From: Psychrobacter pasteurii
GTDB taxonomy: Bacteria; Pseudomonadota; Gammaproteobacteria; Pseudomonadales; Moraxellaceae
Assembly: GCF_900162815.1 (NCBI RefSeq)
Contig: NZ_FUGD01000083.1
Span: forward strand, 1-64,000
Length of the DNA stretch: 64,000 nt
Reading direction: 5' to 3'
In this document: positions 37,022-46,172 of the stretch, piece by piece
How the letters are laid out: every line of letters starts with the position of its first letter
Numbering within the stretch: the first letter of the stretch is position 1
The notes under the pieces: generated by a model
The model's input: the letters and a program-made list of their open reading frames with translations, nothing else
Databases searched by the model: none
Told to the model about the DNA's origin: nothing
Program-made: the position numbers and the translations under genes

Positions 37022-37993
37022 ATGTCTTTTTCAGCCCAATTTTTCTCAAATCCTGTGCGTCTGCTCGCTCCCATGGAGGGACTGACTGACCCCCTAATGC
37101 GTCAAATCCTAACTCAAATTGCTACTGACTTGGGACGACCCTACGATTGGTCTGTGAGCGAATTTATTCGTATTACCCACCATGTGTTACCAGAGCATGT
37201 GTTCTATCGCTATGTACCAGAATTAAAAAATAACAGCCGTACAGAAAGTGGCACGCCCATTCATATTCAGCTGTTAGGCAGTAATCCAGAGCTGATGGGC
37301 GAAAATGCTCTAGCCGCCGCTGAACTAGGGGCACCGGCAATAGATATCAACTTTGGTTGCCCGGCCAAAACTGTTAACAATCACCGTGGAGGCAGCGTCC
37401 TACTCGATGAGCCCCACCTGATGCGTGATATTATCTCTGCCGTACGTGACAAAACCCCCAACCACATCCCAGTGTCTGCCAAAATACGCTTGGGCTATAC
37501 CGACACCAGTAACCTGCAAGACATTCGAAGTGCCATTGCTGACAGTGGGGCCGACTGGCTGACAATACACGCCCGTACCAAGACTCAAGGCTATAAGCCA
37601 CCCGCTTATTGGGAAAAAATTATCAGCTTTACTGAACTGCCGATACCTGTGATTGCCAACGGTGAGATTTGGAATCATGATCACGCTCTGCGTTGTAGTG
37701 CTCAATCAAATACGCCTCACCTCATGCTAGGCCGAGGCGCAGTGACCCGACCAGATTTGGTGGCCCAAATTGAGAACCCAAACATCATCTTACCCTGGCA
37801 ATCACTAATTGCTCATCAAATTGCCTTTCTTCAAGGTGAGGCCAAAAGCGACTTAGCGTTAATTGGTCGTTATAAACAGTGGCTAGGTATGCTAAGCAAA
37901 GGCTACGTAGAAGCCAAAGAGTTATGGGAAGACATCAAGCGGGTACGTGATAAACAGAGCATTATGGATAAGCTTCAAGCACAAATTGTGTAA
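37022..37993 (+). CDS. dusC: tRNA-dihydrouridine(16) synthase DusC
   Basis: A 323-residue FMN enzyme that reduces uridine 16 of tRNA. The TIM barrel starts LLAPMEGLTDPLMR, carries the catalytic Cys in DINFGCPAKTVN and the FMN-binding segment VIANGEIW and LGRGA; the helical domain follows. SEFIRITHHVLPEHVF and the pattern through SRTESGTPIHIQLLG match DusC rather than DusA or DusB. A terminator follows. Confidence 0.9.
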   Translation: MSFSAQFFSNPVRLLAPMEGLTDPLMRQILTQIATDLGRPYDWSVSEFIRITHHVLPEHVFYRYVPELKNNSRTESGTPIHIQLLGSNPELMGENALAAAELGAPAIDINFGCPAKTVNNHRGGSVLLDEPHLMRDIISAVRDKTPNHIPVSAKIRLGYTDTSNLQDIRSAIADSGADWLTIHARTKTQGYKPPAYWEKIISFTELPIPVIANGEIWNHDHALRCSAQSNTPHLMLGRGAVTRPDLVAQIENPNIILPWQSLIAHQIAFLQGEAKSDLALIGRYKQWLGMLSKGYVEAKELWEDIKRVRDKQSIMDKLQAQIV

Positions 37994-38024
37994 CCCTCTA
38001 TTGGTATGACCTTCTACTGAAAAC

Positions 38025-38060
38025 AAAAAAGGAGCTTGATTCGAATCAAGCTCCTTTTTT
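38025..38060. terminator. Bidirectional terminator after dusC
   Basis: A perfect 36-bp palindrome: AAAAAAGGAGCTTGATTC and its complement. It lies between dusC and the convergent MAPEG gene. Confidence 0.9.
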
Positions 38061-38097
38061 ATTTTGGCTTTCTTTTTATCTTGAGACTATCAAAACT

Positions 38098-38526
38098 CTA
38101 AAAGGCCATTTTTACCGCTAAATAAAACAGCATAAAACAACAAGCCATTGATAATGCCCAAACAATAGAGCGTAAAGTTGGCAAGTTAACGATATAGGCA
38201 ATGGCATACATCAGACGCAAAGCCACGTACATCACAGCTAGGTAGTTGACTACAATTTGTGGGACAAAAAACAGCATTGCTACGATAACTGACGCCAAAA
38301 ATATCGGTAAACTCTCGAAGCTATTTTGTTGAGCGGCATTGGCACGCGCTGCCCTACCGGTAAACTTAGCAACCACCTCACGGGGGTGACTGTTGTCTGC
38401 CATACCAAACCCGCCTATTGCTTTGGCCAACATAGCCAGCAAAAAAGGTAAAGCACTGGCAATTATCATAGCCCAGATAGCCACATTTGCAGTGTCTGGT
38501 ATTAAGGCAAAGAACCAACTCATCAT
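38098..38526 (-). CDS. MAPEG family membrane protein
   Basis: A 142-residue inner-membrane protein with four predicted transmembrane helices. The pattern ANAAQQNSFESLPIFLASVI in the loop before helix 2, followed by Tyr/Arg-rich LRLMYAIAYI, is typical of bacterial MAPEG (microsomal glutathione transferase-like) proteins. The enzymatic role is unknown. AAGGA precedes the double ATG. Confidence 0.85.
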   Translation of the reverse strand: MMSWFFALIPDTANVAIWAMIIASALPFLLAMLAKAIGGFGMADNSHPREVVAKFTGRAARANAAQQNSFESLPIFLASVIVAMLFFVPQIVVNYLAVMYVALRLMYAIAYIVNLPTLRSIVWALSMACCFMLFYLAVKMAF

Positions 38527-38597
38527 ATCTTCCTTAGGTTTCGACTTATCATTTACTGCCTATTTATTAGGTTTGCCCTGAAAGCCTTAGCTTTATT

Positions 38598-39044
38598 TTA
38601 ACCGGCAACCACTTCAAAGCTATGGGTAACATGCACACCACCGTCTGCTAGCATTTTGCTGGCTGAGCAGTACTTATCTGCAGACAGCGCTACCGCTTTT
38701 TCTACTTGTTTTTCTTTGACATCATTACCTGTCACCACGAAATGCAAGTGAATATCGGTATAAACCGCAGGTACTGTATCGGCGCGCACCGCTGACAACT
38801 CACAGCGTACATCTTGGATATCCTGACGGCCTTTTTGCAAAATACCGACCACATCATAGCTGGCACAGCCGCCTAGACCCAATAAAACAAGCTCCATAGG
38901 ACTGGCACCGGCTACTTTATTGGCATCAATATCAACGGTCTTGCCCGAGGGGGCAGTGCCAATAAAGTGTTTTTCTTCTTTCCAAGTCACATCGCCTTGT
39001 AGTGGCATGGATTTTGGGTCTAATCTTGGGGTGTCATTGCTCAT
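38598..39044 (-). CDS. OsmC/YhfA-family protein
   Basis: A 148-residue OsmC-fold protein. The two redox Cys of the family are present, in LGGCASYDVV and DKYCSASKML. The arrangement fits the YhfA subgroup more than Ohr or OsmC proper. A thiol peroxidase-like role is known for OsmC/Ohr and only inferred here. It lies 70 bp upstream of the MAPEG gene on the same strand, with no terminator between, so they may be cotranscribed. Confidence 0.88.
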   Translation of the reverse strand: MSNDTPRLDPKSMPLQGDVTWKEEKHFIGTAPSGKTVDIDANKVAGASPMELVLLGLGGCASYDVVGILQKGRQDIQDVRCELSAVRADTVPAVYTDIHLHFVVTGNDVKEKQVEKAVALSADKYCSASKMLADGGVHVTHSFEVVAG

Positions 39045-39230
39045 GCTGCTGTCCTATTTATCTGTTTTACGGTTATTATATTTTTATAATAAGCTGGATT
39101 GGTATCTAAACCAAAGTTAATCGTACCATGCTATGGGTGGGATGCAAATATGCTTCAAGTAATCATTGTCTTCAACTTAGCTTATCACTTACCTAACTTG
39201 ATTTTACTTCTTTCTAATTTCTAAAATAAA

Positions 39231-39260
39231 AAGGCTGAATAGTTGGCACTATTCAGCCTT
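39231..39260 (-). terminator. Terminator of the autotransporter esterase gene
   Basis: AAGGCTGAATAGT (39231-39243) pairs perfectly with ACTATTCAGCCTT (39248-39260); on the minus strand it is followed by TTTTTATTTT. Confidence 0.9.
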
Positions 39261-39328
39261 AGTCTTGTTTCACTGTAAATTGAGCTGTTAAAGCGTGCTT
39301 GAATTGAATTAAATCAAATTACAGCCAG

Positions 39329-41344
39329 CTACTTAATCAACTCAATAAATACGCTGGTAATATCATCGTCATCGCCTGAGGCATATGACACGCCAGCACT
39401 ACCAAAGAAGGACTTGAACTGACGAGATAATCCAAGACTAGCCCCAAAGCTGTCATCATCAAAATCCGCTTTTGGCGTTTTAAATGAGATATCAGACAAG
39501 GTGTTTAAACGGGCTGTGACCTCTTTATGATTGTCATCTAACTGCTTTTGATAATGAACATCACCGAAGACATTTAACGTATTGCTTAGCTGACTACTGG
39601 CTTTGAGGCCTAAAGTACCATAAATGGTATTGTATTTTTGCTTATCAAACTGCATGGCAATCGGATCGTCCGAGGTGCCTTCTTTAATCGCATCAAGCTT
39701 CACGCGATTGGCTGTGGCACCAAGATAAGGGGTTAATGTGGTGCCTTTGAGCAACATCGGATAGCCGGCTTGTAGCGACGCATAATAGCGACTGCCATCG
39801 ACATCAGACTTATAGTTTTGGGTGTAGTTATCTAGGCTCACCTTACGGTTTGTTTCCATATCAATAGTGCTATAACCTAGCGCCCCATTTAGCTGTACTT
39901 TGCCTAAATTCTGGCTGTGATAGAGACCTAGACCTAGCTCATCAAACTCAACCTTATCAATGCCGTTACGCTCATTGCTGTCCAATTCTGATTGACTTAG
40001 ATTGGCGTAAACCCCAGTCATCGCATTCGGTAAGCCGCTATGCGTAAAATCTAGTCCAAATAATAACTGTGCATTTCCACTACTTTCAAATCCAGCTACA
40101 TCTAGCGAATTGATATTTGCTGATACCCACCCTTCTGGGCTCGTGCTCTGTAGAGTATGGTTTTGGCTTTGACGCTGATTAATATGAGTTTGCAAACGCT
40201 CGTTAGTGGCTAAGCCAGACTGTGTCGCAATATGAGGCAGTACGCTCACCTGACCGGGTGCCGTAACTACTGCATTGGCATAGTCTGCAATCATTTTATG
40301 AGCACGGCCTGTGGGGTGTATACTGTCGGCAAAGAAGTAGCTGTTATTTGCATTTTCTTTATCTAAATCGTCTCTACCACATTTTAAGGATTCAATATTT
40401 CCTTTATCATCCTTATTAGTACATGCTGTACCATTCATATTGCTAAAACCATAAGCCGATGGGTTTTTTGCAACCTTTTGTAATAAACTAAAAGTATCCA
40501 ATGGGATGACGTTTGCGCCTGTATTTTTAATTCCTTCGTATAATGTCTCATTATAGGTAGTCGCTAGCGTATTTCCTGTTTTCTTAAAAACATCTTTACC
40601 CAGCGTTTCTTCTAAGAGCTTATTATCCTTAATCTTCTCATCTGCTTGTATAGTCTCAGGTGTTAGTCCTACATCGGGTATGTTAGGCACTAAAATATAC
40701 TTTGCACCATTGTTTTTCAAAGTATCAATTATTTTGCGTTGACTCTCAACGGCTGGCAAAACATGATCTTCAATTGCTTTAGCAACTACCTCTTCTTTAG
40801 TTACTACTGGTGTACTACCAGTAACTATACTAGTAACTATACCAATAAAACCTTTTTCAATATCGCTAGAAGCGGCAAAAATATCATTAGCTCCCGTCCA
40901 AACTGAATACAGCCCTTTTGAATCAACACTGTTATCGGCCAGATAAGTATCTAGCTGAGTTTTAGCAGAATCAACTGTCAACCCCTCTCTTTCGACATCA
41001 AGTCCTGCTCGTGCACCACCAATGGCATAGTTATTACCTGATCCATCACCCCCCAAGGTTTGAGCTGTAGAGGTTAAGCCTAGACTTTCAGCAAAAGGTG
41101 TGGCCCAAGTATTATCAGGGTTGGTGGTGAACTGTCCCGACTCTTCTTTATCTAATATAGGTTTAAAATACCCCCCATCGGTCAAGCTGTCACCAAAAAA
41201 AGTGACACTACTATAGTCACCGGCATGGGCCACGCCCACACTTGATAAAGTAATGGCTAAGATAGCTTTGGATAAAGTCTTTACGGTAGGCGTAAATGAA
41301 TGGCAATTAGCAGAGGCTAATTGATAAATTTGATGTGCAGACAT
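39329..41344 (-). CDS. estA: GDSL esterase/lipase autotransporter (EstA-like)
   Basis: A 671-residue type Va autotransporter. An extended signal peptide (to about residue 41, AHA) precedes a GDSL (SGNH) hydrolase: GDSLTDGG with Ser53, the oxyanion Gly and Asn152 in GANDIF, and Asp339-x-x-His342 in ADSIHPTGRAH. A C-terminal beta-barrel (about 400-671) anchors it in the outer membrane with the esterase facing outward. Pseudomonas EstA is the model. The final residues (SVFIELIK) do not end in the usual aromatic. Monocistronic, with its own terminator. Confidence 0.92.
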   Translation of the reverse strand: MSAHQIYQLASANCHSFTPTVKTLSKAILAITLSSVGVAHAGDYSSVTFFGDSLTDGGYFKPILDKEESGQFTTNPDNTWATPFAESLGLTSTAQTLGGDGSGNNYAIGGARAGLDVEREGLTVDSAKTQLDTYLADNSVDSKGLYSVWTGANDIFAASSDIEKGFIGIVTSIVTGSTPVVTKEEVVAKAIEDHVLPAVESQRKIIDTLKNNGAKYILVPNIPDVGLTPETIQADEKIKDNKLLEETLGKDVFKKTGNTLATTYNETLYEGIKNTGANVIPLDTFSLLQKVAKNPSAYGFSNMNGTACTNKDDKGNIESLKCGRDDLDKENANNSYFFADSIHPTGRAHKMIADYANAVVTAPGQVSVLPHIATQSGLATNERLQTHINQRQSQNHTLQSTSPEGWVSANINSLDVAGFESSGNAQLLFGLDFTHSGLPNAMTGVYANLSQSELDSNERNGIDKVEFDELGLGLYHSQNLGKVQLNGALGYSTIDMETNRKVSLDNYTQNYKSDVDGSRYYASLQAGYPMLLKGTTLTPYLGATANRVKLDAIKEGTSDDPIAMQFDKQKYNTIYGTLGLKASSQLSNTLNVFGDVHYQKQLDDNHKEVTARLNTLSDISFKTPKADFDDDSFGASLGLSRQFKSFFGSAGVSYASGDDDDITSVFIELIK

Positions 41345-41813
41345 CTCGACTTCCTTGTCGTTAGTTAAAAGTTAATTATTTTATAAATGAGTCATAACCA
41401 GATAGTGAACAAGTGTATACAAAAATCCTAGTATAGGCAATAACTTGAATACCCATTCCTTGGTACTTCTCTATATTATCGCAGTTAGAACACAGCGACT
41501 ATCCTTTTATTATCCCTCTCTTATTCTGGCTGATACTTTATTGATTTCATTGATATTTATATTTTAAGAGCCATTTTTATTTATTAGAGCAACTAATTGC
41601 CAAGTTGCAACCTTCTAGCTAGGCCATGAAACATTTTATATCAAAATATAGTTACCATTTAACGCTAAATACTGGTTTAATATAGGTAATAATTTTCAGT
41701 TTGTCTGATTTCTGTTAAACCTAGGCAATTAAAACGATAACAGATAGCCAAAGTTAATTTTGAAATCGCAAATTGATTGTATTTCAACATTTTTAAATTT
41801 TAAGGTTTTCGTC
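41345..41813. other. Divergent intergenic region estA/rppH
   Basis: 469 bp, AT-rich, holding the two divergent promoters. No gene, repeat or known operator could be supported. Confidence 0.45.
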
Positions 41814-42335
41814 ATGATTGATGCAGACGGCTTTAGAGCCAATGTCGGTATCATCTTGGCAAATACACAAGGACAAGTTCTATGGGCGAAACGAGTTGGT
41901 CATGATTCTTGGCAGTTCCCGCAAGGCGGTATCGATGAGGGAGAAACTCCTCTAGATGCCATGTACCGAGAGCTGTGGGAGGAAGTAGGCTTATATCCTC
42001 GACACGTTAAGCTCTTGGCGGCGACTGACAACTGGCTAAGGTATCGCTTGCCTAAACGTTACATACGTCATGGGCAGCATCCTTTGTGTATTGGGCAAAA
42101 ACAAAAGTGGTTTTTGCTACAGCTAGATGAGCCGAATACCGAACACATCCGCTTTGACACCGCAAAACCAGAATTTGACCATTGGGAATGGGTCAGCTAC
42201 TGGTATCCGCTGGGTCAAGTGGTTCATTTTAAGCGAGGCGTGTATCGCCGTGCACTGCGAGAGCTGGCACGTGAGTTACCGTTAAAAAAAGAGCTGATTT
42301 TACCTGAGACCACAAACCATCTTTTACAGGTTTAA
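41814..42335 (+). CDS. rppH: RNA pyrophosphohydrolase RppH
   Basis: A 173-residue Nudix hydrolase that removes pyrophosphate from 5'-triphosphate mRNA and starts RNase E decay. [15 protein letters not shown] is the conserved start; the Nudix box runs from Gly39 ([17 protein letters not shown]...) to RELWEEVG (52-59). The frame is open from a TTG at 41760, but homology begins at the ATG at 41814. A terminator follows. Confidence 0.93.
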   Translation: MIDADGFRANVGIILANTQGQVLWAKRVGHDSWQFPQGGIDEGETPLDAMYRELWEEVGLYPRHVKLLAATDNWLRYRLPKRYIRHGQHPLCIGQKQKWFLLQLDEPNTEHIRFDTAKPEFDHWEWVSYWYPLGQVVHFKRGVYRRALRELARELPLKKELILPETTNHLLQV

Positions 42336-42406
42336 AAGCTAAAGGTTGAATCGTTAAAGTCTTTTTGCTTAATTTGATTTCTATTTTTATATTGTACTGT
42401 TTTACT

Positions 42407-42446
42407 AAAAGAGGCCTGTATCCATAGATACGGGCCTCTTTTTTTT
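42407..42446. terminator. Bidirectional terminator after rppH
   Basis: AAAAGAGGCCTGTATC (42407-42422) pairs with GATACGGGCCTCTTTT (42427-42442) with one mismatch (T-G), followed by more T. Confidence 0.9.
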
Positions 42447-42475
42447 AGACTAATTTTTTAAGCTGCTTTTTCAAG

Positions 42476-43348
42476 CTAGTCTCTTAAACTATGCTGCGTA
42501 ACATACTCGCGACTTCGCAGATCAAGCTTGGGTAATCGCTTATCTTGCTGAGCTGAGTCGGCTAATAGAGCTAAAGTCAAAATGCTCTGAGTACGGGTTC
42601 CATAGTTAGGCAATTCGGGAGTATCAATACAGATAGAGGATAAAGCCTGCTCTAAAGCCGGCGGCATACCGGTATCAGGTAGCTGCTCATCAGGAGCCTG
42701 CAAGGTATCGTTCAATACGTTCCATGCGGCAGGAAGCCAATAGTTGCTGTCCCCTTGATGAAACTCCAAACTCTCACTGATTAAAGGTAGCACTTCTTGG
42801 CGCACTCTTCCCCGCAAACGCTCGGATTTGAACCAAGCATCATCAGGCTGACCATTGGAAATAATGTGTAGCCCGCTGTGCAGCGGTGTGGGAGGATAGC
42901 CACGATTGTTGACCACCACCGCCTGTTTTTCATCCCCGATAATTAAGTTGAAACCGGCATACGCTTGTAAATCCACTTGCCGAGCATAAGCTAAAGGAGA
43001 TAAGTCGCTGGTCAAAAACTGGGTTACCAACTCACCCCGAGAGCGTTGATCAGGTTCAGCTTGTACCCCATCTCGAAAGTTCAATACTGCCGCCCAGCGC
43101 CCGTTTTGACTGAATATCTTATCTGAATAGTTAGAGCTTTCAGAATGATTAGGCTGTTCAGATTGTAAAGGCTGCTGGTGCATGCCCAACCAAGTCCCAC
43201 CGCTTTGATCATCACGACCAGCATAGATAGGCAGGTCAGACCATTGGTGTGCCGATGTGGTAGGCCTCTGCAAGAACTCATCCCGATTAGATAATATCAC
43301 TAAGGGCAGCTCATCAAATAGCTGCCAGGCAATGGCGGCAATACACAT
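42476..43348 (-). CDS. NRDE (TANGO2-like) family protein
   Basis: A 290-residue protein. The start MCIAAIAW places Cys directly after Met, as in N-terminal-nucleophile-like proteins of this family; NRDEF (23-27), GTWLG and VLNFRDG are the conserved blocks. The human homologue TANGO2 affects Golgi and heme/lipid handling; the bacterial role is not established. Its middle carries an insert (about 66-85, Gln/Ser/Asn-rich). AAGGAAAACCT precedes the ATG. It is divergent from lgt. Confidence 0.88.
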   Translation of the reverse strand: MCIAAIAWQLFDELPLVILSNRDEFLQRPTTSAHQWSDLPIYAGRDDQSGGTWLGMHQQPLQSEQPNHSESSNYSDKIFSQNGRWAAVLNFRDGVQAEPDQRSRGELVTQFLTSDLSPLAYARQVDLQAYAGFNLIIGDEKQAVVVNNRGYPPTPLHSGLHIISNGQPDDAWFKSERLRGRVRQEVLPLISESLEFHQGDSNYWLPAAWNVLNDTLQAPDEQLPDTGMPPALEQALSSICIDTPELPNYGTRTQSILTLALLADSAQQDKRLPKLDLRSREYVTQHSLRD

Positions 43349-43581
43349 AGGTTTTCCTTAATAGACACAGGGGTTGTTGGTAATCCTCTACATTATGGGG
43401 CAGTCTCAATTATTTATCCATATTATGACCCCAGTAAGTCAAATCGATGCTCCTTTCGCCAAGAACTTAGTGAAGTGTTACCTAACCCAAATACACTTGT
43501 GCAAGTAGTGTGTCAAATAATGTGCTTATGGTGAATTTTTGCTATTATGACGACCATAATATAATCAGGTAGACCTTGCTC

Positions 43582-44466
43582 ATGATGATTCATCCTCAAT
43601 TCGACCCTGTCGCTTTTTCACTTGGCCCGCTTCAAGTGCACTGGTATGGTTTTATGTATTTGCTCGCCTTTGTTGCCGCCTATGGGCTGGCTTGGTATCG
43701 AAGCACCAAGCGTGAAGGCTGGAGTACAGAGATGGTTTCCGACCTGGTATTTTTTGGGGCATTGGGCGTAATTTTAGGTGGCCGAATTGGCTACGTATTT
43801 TTATATCAATTTAGTGAACTACTCGAAAACCCAATGTACCTGTTCAGAGTCTGGGAAGGGGGCATGTCGTTCCATGGTGGCTTTATAGGCGTTGCCTTAG
43901 CCATGATTTACTTTGCTAAAAAATACAAAAAGCCTATCTTTAACGTTTTAGACTTTGTGGTTCCTTGTGTGCCTACTGGCCTGTTATTTGGTCGAATTGG
44001 CAACTACATCAATGGGGAGCTTTGGGGCCGTGTCTCAGATGGTGGCTATAACTGGCTTACCTATTTTCCTCAAGCGGTAAACTTCGATGCAGCATTGATT
44101 GCCACCAACCCTGCGCTACAAACTTTAATGACTGAAGTAAATGGCAATTACCTGCTACCCCGTCACCCTTCACAGCTGTATGAAGCCTTTGCAGAAGGGT
44201 TGTTACTGTTTATTCTGCTGTGGTGGTTCTCATCCAAACCTCGTCCACGCATGGCTGTGAGCGCCTTATTTATGTTGGGCTACGGTATCAGTCGCTTTAT
44301 TATCGAATTCTTCCGTCAGCCAGATGAAGGCTATGCGCTAATTTTCGGCTGGATGAGTAAAGGCCAGCTTTACACCCTGCCTATGATTATTTTTGGCCTG
44401 ATATTAATGGTTCTAGCCTATCGCCGTCAGCAATATGACTGGGGCAAATACGCCACTCACTCTTAA
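43582..44466 (+). CDS. lgt: Prolipoprotein diacylglyceryl transferase
   Basis: A 294-residue inner-membrane enzyme with seven predicted helices that attaches diacylglycerol to the lipobox Cys. GGRIGYVFLY, the Lgt signature GRIGNYINGELWGR and HPSQLYEA are present. ATGs at 43582 and 43585 both fit AGGTAG upstream; a TTG at 43576 is in frame but less likely. It heads lgt-thyA-folA, with 25 bp to thyA. Confidence 0.94.
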   Translation: MMIHPQFDPVAFSLGPLQVHWYGFMYLLAFVAAYGLAWYRSTKREGWSTEMVSDLVFFGALGVILGGRIGYVFLYQFSELLENPMYLFRVWEGGMSFHGGFIGVALAMIYFAKKYKKPIFNVLDFVVPCVPTGLLFGRIGNYINGELWGRVSDGGYNWLTYFPQAVNFDAALIATNPALQTLMTEVNGNYLLPRHPSQLYEAFAEGLLLFILLWWFSSKPRPRMAVSALFMLGYGISRFIIEFFRQPDEGYALIFGWMSKGQLYTLPMIIFGLILMVLAYRRQQYDWGKYATHS

Positions 44467-44491
44467 TTAACCTTTTTAATAATTTGACAGT

Positions 44492-45358
44492 ATGACTATG
44501 ATAACTACCAAAAATGAAGCCGCTTATCTTGATTTAATCCGCTACGTGCGTGACCACGGTACCGAAAAAGGGGATCGTACTGGTACGGGCACTCGTAGTC
44601 ATTTTGGCGCCCAGCTACGCTTTGATTTACAAGAAGGTTTCCCTTTATTAACCACCAAAAAAGTACATATGAAATCTATCACTTATGAACTATTTTGGTT
44701 TTTAAAAGGCGATACCAACGTCAAATACTTGCAAGACAACAAAGTTCGTATTTGGAATGAGTGGTCCACTGCTGAACAAACCGCTCGCTTTGGCCGTCCT
44801 GAAGGCGAGCTTGGCCCAATCTATGGTCATCAGTGGCGTAATTATGGCGCCACTAAAGCTGAAGATGGCAGCTACAATCAAGATGGCGTCGATCAAATTA
44901 CTGAAGTGATTGAGCAAATCAAAAACAACCCAAACTCTCGTCGTTTGATTGTTTCTGGTTGGAACCCTGCAGAAGCCACCCAAGTTGCTCTGCCCCCTTG
45001 TCATACTCTATTCCAATTCTTCGTGGCCGATGGCAAATTGTCTTGTCAGCTATATCAGCGCTCAGCCGATTTATTCTTGGGCGTACCCTTTAATATTGCC
45101 AGTTATTCGCTATTAACTCACATGATTGCGCAAGTTTGTGATTTAGAAGTGGGCGAATTTATTTGGACCGGCGGCGATTGTCACTTATATCAAAACCATA
45201 TTGAGCAGGTAAATGAACAACTGTCTCGTGAAGCTTATGAGTTACCAAGCTTATGGCTAAACCCTGAGATTAAAGATATTTTTGATTTCACCTTTGATGA
45301 TATCCGTGTTGAAAACTATCAATCACACCCAGCCATTAAGGCACCCGTAGCGGTATAA
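44492..45358 (+). CDS. thyA: Thymidylate synthase
   Basis: A 288-residue enzyme making dTMP from dUMP with methylene-tetrahydrofolate. The catalytic Cys170 lies in [21 protein letters not shown] and [13 protein letters not shown] are conserved. An insertion (residues about 100-140, [13 protein letters not shown]) makes it longer than the 264-residue E. coli enzyme. The start ATG has no clear SD; a second ATG is two codons on. It is followed by folA, the enzyme that regenerates its cofactor. Confidence 0.96.
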   Translation: MTMITTKNEAAYLDLIRYVRDHGTEKGDRTGTGTRSHFGAQLRFDLQEGFPLLTTKKVHMKSITYELFWFLKGDTNVKYLQDNKVRIWNEWSTAEQTARFGRPEGELGPIYGHQWRNYGATKAEDGSYNQDGVDQITEVIEQIKNNPNSRRLIVSGWNPAEATQVALPPCHTLFQFFVADGKLSCQLYQRSADLFLGVPFNIASYSLLTHMIAQVCDLEVGEFIWTGGDCHLYQNHIEQVNEQLSREAYELPSLWLNPEIKDIFDFTFDDIRVENYQSHPAIKAPVAV

Positions 45359-45427
45359 ACCCATAAGTTCAATCCCCGATAAGAGAGTGATAAAAATAAT
45401 AATTTATTATTGATTAAGGACATTTTT

Positions 45428-46009
45428 ATGAGCTACGCCCATACTCAAGTTGCCCAAATCGCTGCCATTAGCAGCAACCGCTGTATCGGTAAGGGCAACG
45501 ACTTGCCTTGGCATATCCCCAATGATTTAAAGCACTTTAAAGCCATGACTACTGCCGAGACGGATACTTATGTCGACAGCGGCTTAAAAGGCATTGTGAT
45601 TATGGGCCGTAAAACCTTTGAATCTATGGGCTCAAAACCACTGCCAAAACGAGTGAACTTCATCATTACTACCCAACTAGATTATGCCCAGAAAAAAGGC
45701 TTAGAAGATCTTGAAGATGTGCATGTGGTACACAACTTAGATGATGCACTGACTCATGCAGCTAATGTCGCTCATGGCTTAAAGTTCGAAACTATTTGGG
45801 TTATCGGCGGCGAGAAAGTGTTTAAAAACGCATTAATGTTTACTGACCGTATCGAGTTAACTGTGGTTGATACCGTCATTGAAAACGGTGATGCTTTTTA
45901 TCCTGAAATACCTGAGGGCTTCGAGCTAAGTGCAGAGTCTGAGTCTTTTACCGATGACAACAGTGGCTTGAGCTATAAGTTTGTGACTTATCTTCAGAAA
46001 AAAGATTAG
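45428..46009 (+). CDS. folA: Dihydrofolate reductase
   Basis: A 193-residue enzyme reducing dihydrofolate, the product of ThyA. ISSNRCIGKGNDLPWHIPND carries the substrate-binding Trp and acidic Asp; MGRKTFESMG and WVIGGEKVF bind NADPH. It is about 30 residues longer than E. coli FolA. I start at the ATG at 45428 (AAGGA upstream) rather than an in-frame TTG at 45410. A terminator follows. Confidence 0.95.
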   Translation: MSYAHTQVAQIAAISSNRCIGKGNDLPWHIPNDLKHFKAMTTAETDTYVDSGLKGIVIMGRKTFESMGSKPLPKRVNFIITTQLDYAQKKGLEDLEDVHVVHNLDDALTHAANVAHGLKFETIWVIGGEKVFKNALMFTDRIELTVVDTVIENGDAFYPEIPEGFELSAESESFTDDNSGLSYKFVTYLQKKD

Positions 46010-46067
46010 TCTGAAGTTGGCTTTTTGCGCTAGTGGATAGCCATACACCCAGTTCAAAGTTAACTCT

Positions 46068-46094
46068 AGCCTGCTTACTTTAGCAGGCTTTTTT
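46068..46094 (+). terminator. Terminator of lgt-thyA-folA
   Basis: AGCCTGCT (46068-46075) pairs perfectly with AGCAGGCT (46082-46089), followed by T. Confidence 0.85.
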
Positions 46095-46172
46095 ATAGCT
46101 GCTATCCTGCTATTATTACTAAAACATCAAACACTTTACCTCACTGCCTTGTCATCTTAAAAGAGCTGCCGT

